Assembly: GCF_003925875.1 (NCBI RefSeq) | Contig: NZ_AP019309.1 | Coordinates: 1,922,001 to 1,986,000, forward strand | Length of the DNA: 64,000 nt | Origin: Intestinibaculum porci | GTDB taxonomy: Bacteria > Bacillota_I > Bacilli_A > Erysipelotrichales > Coprobacillaceae | Direction of reading: 5' to 3' | Shown: in pieces, positions 7,833 through 17,285 of the stretch | Position numbering within the stretch: the stretch's first letter is position 1 | Layout of the letters: each line of letters begins with the position of its first letter | Program-made: the position numbers and the translations under genes | Notes under the pieces: model-generated | The model's database searches: none | Told to the model about the DNA's origin: nothing | What the model saw: the letters and a program-made list of their open reading frames with translations, nothing else

Positions 7833-8822
7833 TTATTTTATTTTCGCAAACACATCACCAATATCCCCATCGATGCAAATGCTCCTGTTCGCAATTTCGC
7901 CCGGACAAAACGCCTCGCCATAATTGATACAAGCATACACTGACTTTTCATTTTCCAGTGTCATTTGCCAGAACGGATACTTCACAATGACGGGTGTATT
8001 GGCTCCCACGCCAAGCTCCAGATAAAGCACATGAAGGCTCTCATGTCTGCGCAGGAAATCCGCATATGCCGCAGACGCTCTATGCCACCCTCCATCTTCG
8101 ACAAAGGAATCGTCAGCACGAAGGTTCATGGTAACATCCGATCCGTCATCCGGGCATTTCGGGATGAGGCTTGTCGGAATCCTCATGGTTATATTGCCAT
8201 CTTTTGGCACCTGAAATACACCAGCTTCGTCCTTCACAAAACCCTGCGACTCCATCGCTTTCATGACCCACTCCTCATTATCATAGGTCTTTTGCAGTGA
8301 CGGATTCACGCTCTGGAATAGTCCGTAGTCTCCCTGCGTATAGAAAAGACGCTTTTTATCAAATCCCGCTCTCTGGAATTGGTGATCCACATTGGTGGTA
8401 ATCACAAAATAGTCCTTATCTTTTACAAGATCGTGCAGTTCTTTATAAACAGGTTTAGGAGCATCGATATAGCGATTGTAGTAGATATGCCTTGCCCACC
8501 ATGCCCAGCGCGTCTCATCATCCGGGAACGGGTAGAAACCACCGGAATACATATCTCGGATACCATACTTTTTCGCAAAATCATAAAAATATGTTTCAAA
8601 ACGCTCGCCACTGTATGTCAGCCCTGCGGAAGTGGAAATTCCGGCACCCGCTCCGATCACTATAGCATCTGCTGCTTCGATCTCTTTCTTTAATCTGGCG
8701 ATTCGTTCCTCCTCAGAGCCTGTTTCGAATGACATATTTCTGCTGAAATACCGCACAGCACCGAGTCCCTTCTGAATGCTTTCCTGATAGCCGTTAGGCA
8801 TTTCATCGTATAAGTTCTTCAT
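7833..8822 (-). CDS. Class-M (macrodomain-linked) sirtuin, SirTM-like, 329 aa
   Basis: Sir2-family NAD+-dependent protein ADP-ribosyltransferase. The NAD-binding motif GAGAGISTSAGL is at residues 57-68 and TTNVDHQFQRAG at 142-153. Where ordinary sirtuins have the catalytic His of HG, this protein has Gln163 (YTQGDYG), as reported for the class-M sirtuins that modify rather than deacetylate proteins. The four zinc-binding cysteines are not visible; only PKCPDDG remains. The start at 8822 is preferred over the ATG at 8852 because MKNLYDEMPN follows GAGGACA and overlaps the macrodomain gene by 20 nt. It is the last gene of the operon. GcvH-L and LplA2, the usual partners, are absent here. Confidence 0.85.
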   Translation of the reverse strand: MKNLYDEMPNGYQESIQKGLGAVRYFSRNMSFETGSEEERIARLKKEIEAADAIVIGAGAGISTSAGLTYSGERFETYFYDFAKKYGIRDMYSGGFYPFPDDETRWAWWARHIYYNRYIDAPKPVYKELHDLVKDKDYFVITTNVDHQFQRAGFDKKRLFYTQGDYGLFQSVNPSLQKTYDNEEWVMKAMESQGFVKDEAGVFQVPKDGNITMRIPTSLIPKCPDDGSDVTMNLRADDSFVEDGGWHRASAAYADFLRRHESLHVLYLELGVGANTPVIVKYPFWQMTLENEKSVYACINYGEAFCPGEIANRSICIDGDIGDVFAKIK

Positions 8823-9609
8823 AGTATTTTTTGTCCTCGTCCTTAAAAACATTAAAGATCACCCTTTCCATAGCACCCGGATGTTGTGAGAGCCAGCTGT
8901 CTACGGCGCTGACGGCAATCTGAGCTGCCCGCTTGTTCGGAAAATGAAATACGCCTGTAGAAATACAGCAGAATGCCACGCTTCTCAAATTATTAACAAG
9001 ACACATATCCAAGGTATTCAGGTAACAGTCTGTCAGTTCCTTCTCCAGTTCCGGCGTCAGCTTGTATTGCACAATCGGGCCTACGATATGAATTACCTTT
9101 TTCGCAGGAAGATTATAGGCGTCCGTCAGCATTGGAACAGCAGTCGGCTGCTCATAATCTTTGCCGTATTTGATCCTCAGCTGATTCATCTGCCTGCTGC
9201 ACTCTGCTCGAAGCTGGACTCCGGCAAAAGTGTGAATGCAGTTGTCAATGCAGGTGTGCATCGGGACAAAGCAGCCCAACATCTGGGAGTTGGCGGCGTT
9301 CACGATGGTGTCAACGGCCAGGCGGGTGATGTCGCCCTGCCAGATCGACATGCCATTCCGAATCATGGGAATCTCCGAAAGCGTGACAATGCCGTTTTCG
9401 CTGATACGCTCCCGTAGGTATTCGTCCTGTACGGCCAGTACCGAATCGTCCAGCTTCTTCGGCATACGAATGTTCATAAGGGAACGGAGGATTCTTAGCT
9501 TGCCCTCCGTATCCGCAGGCGTCTGTAAATCCTTATGTTGAACAGAATCAGCCTTGAACGCTTCGACCAATGTGTCAAGCCGCTGCTCCTGTGTCATTTT
9601 CTCATTCAT
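8803..9609 (-). CDS. Zn-macrodomain protein ADP-ribose hydrolase, 268 aa
   Basis: Removes ADP-ribose from proteins, so it reverses the sirtuin encoded next to it. The macrodomain starts near residue 85. NAANSQMLGCF at 104-114 is the ADP-ribose loop, and Cys113, His118 and Cys120 form the C-x4-H-x-C zinc site of Zn-macrodomains. AFCCISTGVFHFP is the second phosphate loop. The start at 9609 has AAGAAGGTAACAGC upstream; an in-frame ATG at 9633 would overlap the preceding gene and lacks an RBS. The overlap with the sirtuin gene suggests translational coupling. Confidence 0.9.
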   Translation of the reverse strand: MNEKMTQEQRLDTLVEAFKADSVQHKDLQTPADTEGKLRILRSLMNIRMPKKLDDSVLAVQDEYLRERISENGIVTLSEIPMIRNGMSIWQGDITRLAVDTIVNAANSQMLGCFVPMHTCIDNCIHTFAGVQLRAECSRQMNQLRIKYGKDYEQPTAVPMLTDAYNLPAKKVIHIVGPIVQYKLTPELEKELTDCYLNTLDMCLVNNLRSVAFCCISTGVFHFPNKRAAQIAVSAVDSWLSQHPGAMERVIFNVFKDEDKKYYEELIR

Positions 9610-9613
9610 GCTG

Positions 9614-10234
9614 TTACCTTCTTTCCACCGCATCTACATGACAAGCCGTCATATAGTTACCACAATGCAAACAGTGTTCCTGTTCAATCACAAACGGCAT
9701 TTCGTCCTGAATGATACAGTTTTGCGGACAAACCGCTACACAGCTTCCGCAGCCGATACATTTGTCTGTGATGAAATATCCCTCTGCCTTTTTCACCACT
9801 CCTCCAAATGTAAAAGAAGCACGCTCTATCGGTTTCTTTGAAAGATCGAACCACTCACCGCTGCCCTCATAAATCTGGAACACCGTCAGAGCCTGCATAG
9901 ACTCCTCTGTGGGATATATCTTGCGCATATACGGATTTTTCTCAAACAGTTCTGGAATCTTATCATATCCAAGCTCCCGAACCTTTCCACGGATAGACAC
10001 AGCCACGCTGCTCATGGTATCCTCACCCTTCATTGCAGTCAGGGCAAGAAACTCTCGTTTCTTCAACCTGTCATAAAAGCCTTTGCCCTTTGCTGTGAGG
10101 AAATACAAACTCTTTTCATCACTGTCCATCATATCGATTGCTGCCGTCACCGGAAGGCCTTCGTCATCAACGGTGGCTACAATCGTTCGATGTATTTCAT
10201 TTGCGATATAGTCAAGATATTCTTTTGTTTCCAT
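9614..10234 (-). CDS. Pyridoxamine-5'-phosphate oxidase-like flavin domain fused to a ferredoxin domain, 206 aa
   Basis: Residues 1-130 match the FMN-binding split-barrel of PNPOx-like proteins (IVATVDDEGLPVTAAIDMMD; LYFLTAKGKGFYDRLKKR). Residues 145-200 are a ferredoxin domain with CIGCGSCVAVCPQNC at 149-163 and CLHCGNYMTAC at 178-188. Tyr184 stands where the third cysteine of the second cluster motif is expected, so one [4Fe-4S] cluster is well supported and the other is uncertain. It is the first structural gene after Rrf2, 4 nt from the macrodomain start, with RBS AAGGAGG. Electron carrier or redox sensor, substrate unknown. Confidence 0.82.
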   Translation of the reverse strand: METKEYLDYIANEIHRTIVATVDDEGLPVTAAIDMMDSDEKSLYFLTAKGKGFYDRLKKREFLALTAMKGEDTMSSVAVSIRGKVRELGYDKIPELFEKNPYMRKIYPTEESMQALTVFQIYEGSGEWFDLSKKPIERASFTFGGVVKKAEGYFITDKCIGCGSCVAVCPQNCIIQDEMPFVIEQEHCLHCGNYMTACHVDAVERR

Positions 10235-10251
10235 GTCAAATGCCTCCTTAG

Positions 10252-10285
10252 AAAAGGACTCCGAAGCAGTCTGCTCCGGAGTCCC
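10252..10285 (-). terminator. Attenuator-like hairpin between rrf2 and the sirtuin operon
   Basis: GGACTCCG...CGGAGTCC forms a 14-bp stem with one mismatch (10256-10284), followed on the minus strand by TTTTCT and then directly by the RBS of the gene starting at 10234. No separate promoter fits in the 57-nt gap, so the downstream genes must be read through this hairpin. Confidence 0.65.
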
Positions 10286-10291
10286 ATTTTG

Positions 10292-10732
10292 TCAGGCTTC
10301 TTTTGCGAGAATATCCTGCATTCCCGTCCTTAAATCCGCTATCGTGTATTTTCTCATTTCATCCTCCATAGCGGTTTGGATGCCTTTCAATTTGTCATCC
10401 AAAAGGGCGTGGATATTTTTACCTACAGGACACTGTGTACTCGGATTCTCGTGGAAATGAAACAGTCCTTCATCATTTACACAGTCAACCGCCTTATAAA
10501 CATCGTAAAAAGTGATTTCATCCAGTTTTTTAGCAAGCGTTATACCGCTTTTACCCTGACTGATGTCGATAATCCCCGCTTCCTTGAGATTGCCCATAAC
10601 ATTCCGGACAATGACAGGATTAGCGCCTACGCTGCCCGCCAGAAAATTGCTCGTCACCTTTTCGTTGTCTTTGAAATAATCGATAGCGGTAATGATATGT
10701 ACAGCTATCGTAAATCTGCTTGTAATCTGCAT
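10292..10732 (-). CDS. Rrf2 family transcriptional regulator, 146 aa
   Basis: Winged-helix Rrf2 protein (MQITSRFTIAVHIITAI start; helix-turn-helix about residues 25-55 with PVIVRNVMGNLKEAG; wing QGKSGITLA). It lacks the three-cysteine iron-sulfur motif of IscR/NsrR. Only Cys83 and Cys101 are seen, the latter in STQCPVGKN, as in YwnA/CymR-like members. The 23-bp palindrome at its own promoter and at the neighbouring promoter (11525-11547) is its likely operator. First gene of the sirtuin operon. Confidence 0.88.
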   Translation of the reverse strand: MQITSRFTIAVHIITAIDYFKDNEKVTSNFLAGSVGANPVIVRNVMGNLKEAGIIDISQGKSGITLAKKLDEITFYDVYKAVDCVNDEGLFHFHENPSTQCPVGKNIHALLDDKLKGIQTAMEDEMRKYTIADLRTGMQDILAKEA

Positions 10733-10799
10733 TGCCTCTTCTCCACTCCGTTCCGGTTCACACTGAACATGCGTCCACTGGACGCATAGTGCCCTCCTG

Positions 10800-10848
10800 C
10801 TTGTAATATAACACTTTACAAGAAGCCTGTCAATGCAGATATTACAAG
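10800..10848 (-). promoter_or_regulatory. Promoter and Rrf2 operator of the sirtuin operon
   Basis: On the minus strand TTGACA (10828-10833), 17 bp, TATATT (10805-10810). The palindrome CTTGTAA-N9-TTACAAG (10800-10822) overlaps the -10 box. A further half site ATTACAAG is at 10841-10848 just upstream of the -35. The same arrangement recurs at 11525-11594. Confidence 0.8.
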
Positions 10849-10858
10849 CTGTCGTAAA

Positions 10859-11491
10859 TTATTCTCTCACTACACTGATACGCTGCTGGATGTGGTCACC
10901 CTTTTCGATCTCATCTACCATAGCGATGGCATAATCCGCATAGCTGATAATGCTCTCGCCCTTGCTGTTCAGTGTAAGCTCCTCGCCAGCAAGGATATAC
11001 TTTCCGCTGCGCTCACCGTCTGCCTGAAAGTCTCCAGCAGGGCTGATGAATGTCCACTTCACGTCATTTCTCTCACGCAGCTTGGCAAGCTCCTCGCCCT
11101 GTGCCTTTGCGAGCGGGAGGAACATAGCCGGGAAGTCTGCACCATCACTGACAACAGCCGTATGCTCCGGATTTACGAAGAGGCTGCCTGCACCACCAAC
11201 GATCAGAAGACGGGTGTCCGTTCCTGCAAGGATGTCGCATAGATGCTGGGAAGTCTTCACATGACCGTCCAACTTATCCTCTTCCCATGCGCCAAAGCCG
11301 TCCACCACTGCATCAAAGCCAGCCAGATCTTCCTTCGTAAGATCCATGATGTCCTTCTGCACATAATCGGAAGCTGCCGTCTTGTTCTCTGCTCCGCGAC
11401 CGAATGCCTTAACCTCGAACCCTCTGTCCAATGCTTCCTTGACAACCTTCTGAGCTACGCGTCCGTTTGCTGCTACTACTGCAATCTTCAT
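10859..11491 (-). CDS. NAD(P)-binding oxidoreductase, atypical SDR/NmrA-like (YwnB-type), 210 aa
   Basis: Rossmann-fold protein with MKIAVVAANGRVAQKVV at the N-terminus (glycine motif in altered form), FDAVVDGFG and LLIVGGAGSLF strands, and an NmrA-like body. No YxxxK catalytic pair is obvious, as in NAD(P)H-binding family members such as B. subtilis YwnB, which is likewise beside an Rrf2 gene (YwnA). The physiological substrate is unknown. RBS AAGGAGG. It has its own promoter with the shared Rrf2 operator. Confidence 0.8.
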   Translation of the reverse strand: MKIAVVAANGRVAQKVVKEALDRGFEVKAFGRGAENKTAASDYVQKDIMDLTKEDLAGFDAVVDGFGAWEEDKLDGHVKTSQHLCDILAGTDTRLLIVGGAGSLFVNPEHTAVVSDGADFPAMFLPLAKAQGEELAKLRERNDVKWTFISPAGDFQADGERSGKYILAGEELTLNSKGESIISYADYAIAMVDEIEKGDHIQQRISVVRE

Positions 11492-11524
11492 GATAAAATC
11501 CTCCTTTTGAATTCTGATTATTAT

Positions 11525-11594
11525 CTTGTAACCTTTTTGATTACAAGCAGATTATATAGGACAGCAACGCACTTGTCAATAGTTTTATTACAAG
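11525..11594 (-). promoter_or_regulatory. Promoter and Rrf2 operator of the NAD(P)-binding oxidoreductase
   Basis: TTGACA (11574-11579), 17 bp, TATAAT (11551-11556) on the minus strand. CTTGTAA-N9-TTACAAG lies at 11525-11547 over the transcription start region, and half site ATTACAAG is at 11587-11594. Spacing and arms match the site at 10800-10822 exactly. Confidence 0.82.
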
Positions 11595-11600
11595 TTTTTC

Positions 11601-11636
11601 AAAAAAATTTCCGGACGCTTTTTGTGCATCCGGAAT
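11601..11636 (-). terminator. Terminator downstream of rlmD
   Basis: TCCGGA-based hairpin (TTCCGGACGC pairing with GCATCCGGAA) followed on the minus strand by seven T. It ends transcripts coming from rlmD before the oxidoreductase promoter. Confidence 0.75.
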
Positions 11637-11649
11637 TTATATTTTATCC

Positions 11650-11730
11650 TGACATCTATCTCACAGCCACAACTCCCCGACATCTAACTCGGCAACTCAA
11701 CTATGTGACATCTATCGTGGCAACTCAACT
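11650..11730. repeat. Three direct repeats, 28-bp period
   Basis: GACATCTA begins at 11651, 11679 and 11707, exactly 28 bp apart, with CAACTC following in each unit (GGCAACTCAACT in the last two). Regularly spaced repeats of this kind mark the ends of IS21-like and similar transposons. No transposase is nearby. The rest of 11637-11842 holds no gene I can support; a short open frame on the minus strand (11765-11843) runs on from the end of rlmD. Confidence 0.5.
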
Positions 11731-11842
11731 CTCACACTTTTTGAGCCAGATTGCCCTTGGATAAGTTACCGAGAAGCGTTTTGTCTGTCCGATGCCGATT
11801 GCCCGATTGTCCGAAAACCGCAGTATTACTGGGCTTTCGCGG

Positions 11843-13201
11843 CTATTTTCCTTCGACTCTTGACATCAATACTACCGTCTCGACGTGATTAGTCTGGGGG
11901 AACATGTCTACTGGAGTGACCTCTTCTACCTGATAGCCATGCTGCTGTAAGATATCAATATCACGAGCCTGGGTTGAGACATTACAGCTGATATAAACGA
12001 TCCGATCTGGAGATAAGGTCACTAACTGGGATAAGAATAATTCTGAACAGCCTTTTCTTGGTGGGTCAACCATCACAACATCAATATGTTTCCCTTCTTT
12101 TGCACATTTAACCATGTAATCACCGGCATCATCACAGGTGAAATAGGCATTGGTAATGCCATTGGCAAGGGCATTCTTTTTAGCATCTTCAATAGCCTGC
12201 GGGACAACTTCGACGCCATAAACTTCTTTCACCTGTGAAGCGAGGGATAAAGCGATGGTCCCAATCCCGCAGTAAGCATCAATAACGATATCTTCTTTTT
12301 GGAAATGGGCATATGCAATTGCTTTTGCATAAAGGACTTCAACCTGTCGTGGATTGATCTGATAAAATGATTTTAAAGAAATAGTGTAGGTATTACCTAA
12401 TAAGGTATCATGAATAACCCCATCACCATATAAAATGATTTCCTGATCTCCTAAAATGACATTATCATGACGGGTATTAATATTTTGAATGACTGTTTTG
12501 ATCTGCGGGAATTCTTCTACTAAGATGCGGACAATGTTTTTAAGATGCGGGATCTTTTTTGTGTATGTGATAAAGACAAGCATACCTTCATCAGTATGCG
12601 TGCCATAACGCGTTAATACATGTTTGATCATCCCCTGCTTTTTTTCTTTATCATAAGGAGTAATGGAATAACGTTCAAAAAGTTCTTTAACCCGCTTTGT
12701 AACGGTATTAGAGAATTCATTTTGAATCATGCAGAAATCATGATCGATGATTTCGTTCGTCCGCGCTCTATAAAAGCCGCTCACTAAGCGTCCTTTATTC
12801 ATGCCAAAGGGAACCTGCACCTTATTACGATAATGATAAGGCGGCAGATCCATCAGACAGTCATTAACCGGGGCATCACAATGACCAATTTTATGCAAGG
12901 TTTCTTTCACCCGATTGGTTTTAAAAGCTTGTTGTCCTTCCTGAGACATATGCATGAGACTGCAGCCGCCGCATTGTTTATAAACGGGGCAAATTGGTTC
13001 TTCTCTCTCTGGTGAAGTTTTAATGAGACGCACAATCCGGCCGACGCAGTAATTCTTAAGCACTTTAATAATTTCAATTTCGGCTTCTTCTCCGACAATC
13101 AGATTTTTCACAAATACTGCTATTCCATCATGATGGACAATGCCTAAGGTATCATGGGTATAATCCGTGCATGTCGCTATAATATGATCTTTCTTTTTCA
13201 T
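11843..13201 (-). CDS. rlmD: 23S rRNA (uracil-5-)-methyltransferase, RlmD/RumA family, 452 aa
   Basis: SAM-dependent enzyme that makes 5-methyluridine in 23S rRNA (in Gram-positives often both U747 and U1939). The TRAM domain is at residues 5-60. Iron-sulfur cysteines are in CPVYKQCGGC plus an upstream or downstream Cys. The SAM site is VIDAYCGIGTIAL, followed by DPPRKGC, catalytic Cys in YISCNVS, and the family C-terminus NHVETVVLM. RBS AAAGGAG. The gene is complete, but its 3' end borders the accessory block and matches the att-like sequences at 4613, 6833 and 6981. Confidence 0.95.
   Translation of the reverse strand: MKKKDHIIATCTDYTHDTLGIVHHDGIAVFVKNLIVGEEAEIEIIKVLKNYCVGRIVRLIKTSPEREEPICPVYKQCGGCSLMHMSQEGQQAFKTNRVKETLHKIGHCDAPVNDCLMDLPPYHYRNKVQVPFGMNKGRLVSGFYRARTNEIIDHDFCMIQNEFSNTVTKRVKELFERYSITPYDKEKKQGMIKHVLTRYGTHTDEGMLVFITYTKKIPHLKNIVRILVEEFPQIKTVIQNINTRHDNVILGDQEIILYGDGVIHDTLLGNTYTISLKSFYQINPRQVEVLYAKAIAYAHFQKEDIVIDAYCGIGTIALSLASQVKEVYGVEVVPQAIEDAKKNALANGITNAYFTCDDAGDYMVKCAKEGKHIDVVMVDPPRKGCSELFLSQLVTLSPDRIVYISCNVSTQARDIDILQQHGYQVEEVTPVDMFPQTNHVETVVLMSRVEGK
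11872..11890. other. rlmD 3'-end core shared with att-like sites
   Basis: CTACCGTCTCGACGTGATT encodes the HVETVV segment of RlmD on the minus strand. It aligns with 4613-4629 and 6981-6996. This is the probable chromosomal attachment core of the integrative element to the left (inference). Confidence 0.45.
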
Positions 13202-13212
13202 TTTAATCTCCT

Positions 13213-13238
13213 TTAAAAAAAAGCGAGTTGCCCCGCTT
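13213..13238 (-). terminator. Terminator of the 13237-14055 gene
   Basis: AAGCG...CGCTT stem with GC-rich loop, followed on the minus strand by eight T. Overlaps the stop codon. Confidence 0.75.
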
Positions 13239-14055
13239 ATTTATTTTTCATCGCATTGTTGTACGATGTTCTATTTTTAATTTTCGCATTACTGAAGTTA
13301 AAGCTGTCAGAGCCAGCCATCTTTGTCCCATAGATTGGCCATGAATCCCCTTTGGCACACGTTAAATAGAAATCACATTCAAACTGTTTCACACCATTGA
13401 CTTTATTCAGTAAGACAGAGTATTTAGAACCTTTATAAGATTTCTGATTAGCATTTTTATCTAACGTTTGAACAGCACTCTTACAAATAGTCTTTGCCTG
13501 CGCTTCGGTCGTTGCATGATTGAAATCAATATCAAACTTAAATTCCTTACACTGAATAGAAATATTGATGGTATTGATTAATTTATTTTTTGCTTTCACT
13601 TCACTGATGGTTTTTGTTAAAACAGACTTATCTACATGAACTAAACCTTTACAGCGATCACCATAAACGGGGCCATCTTCTCTAGCCATATAAATCATCG
13701 ATCCCGTAAAAGCGACGACAGCTGCTAAAATCATCACTAAAACAATCTGCCATTTCTTAATGCCTTTAGCTTTAGGTGCTTTCTGTTTGGGACGCGGCCG
13801 CGAAACGGTTGGTCTTTTCTGCGTGGGCTGCGCTTTAGCGCTCGTTTGTGGTCTTTTTACCGTTGACTGCGCTTTCGCACTGCCGGCGGGACGCGGTTTT
13901 CTTGGTCCTTCATCACCAAAGGAAAAATGTTCTTTTTGACTTGTCTGTTTACTATTTTGTGTTTTGGGACGTGAACTCACTGGTTTGCTGGGACTTTTTT
14001 TCGGAGTCCTATTTGTACTGGGTTCATCATCAAAGCTAAAATGCTTTCTAGCCAC
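13237..14055 (-). CDS. Single-pass membrane protein with basic Pro/Lys-rich cytoplasmic domain, 272 aa
   Basis: Function not recognised. Residues 1-95 are rich in Lys, Pro, Arg and Gln and contain the repeat KHFSFDDE / EHFSFGDE, plus several QTSAKAQPTQKRP-like units. One membrane segment follows (KWQIVLVMILAAVVAFTGSM, about 101-120). The outside part, about 150 residues, has no known motif. GTG start at 14055 with AGGTGAT upstream. The layout suggests a cell-envelope protein with a nucleic-acid- or protein-binding tail inside, but this is a guess. Confidence 0.75.
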   Translation of the reverse strand: MARKHFSFDDEPSTNRTPKKSPSKPVSSRPKTQNSKQTSQKEHFSFGDEGPRKPRPAGSAKAQSTVKRPQTSAKAQPTQKRPTVSRPRPKQKAPKAKGIKKWQIVLVMILAAVVAFTGSMIYMAREDGPVYGDRCKGLVHVDKSVLTKTISEVKAKNKLINTINISIQCKEFKFDIDFNHATTEAQAKTICKSAVQTLDKNANQKSYKGSKYSVLLNKVNGVKQFECDFYLTCAKGDSWPIYGTKMAGSDSFNFSNAKIKNRTSYNNAMKNK

Positions 14056-14122
14056 TGTAAATCACCTACATTCATCCCCATTTTAACAAATTCTCCCCCT
14101 TTTGTATATATTTTATTGATTG

Positions 14123-14148
14123 AAAAATGCACCCATTTCTGGGTGCAT
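14123..14148 (-). terminator. Terminator of the pcrA-ligA-camS operon
   Basis: ATGCACCC...GGGTGCAT stem followed on the minus strand by five T. It lies 5 bp after the camS stop. Confidence 0.8.
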
Positions 14149-14152
14149 GAAT

Positions 14153-17277
<3,125 letters not shown>

Positions 17278-17285
17278 TTACAATG

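Noticed and set aside
8944-9417. Open frame of 157 codons on the plus strand across the macrodomain gene
   Set aside because: It is antisense to a gene with clear motifs, has no RBS and its product has no recognisable pattern.
11650-11730. Small CRISPR array
   Set aside because: Three units at 28-bp period leave no spacers, and no cas genes are present.
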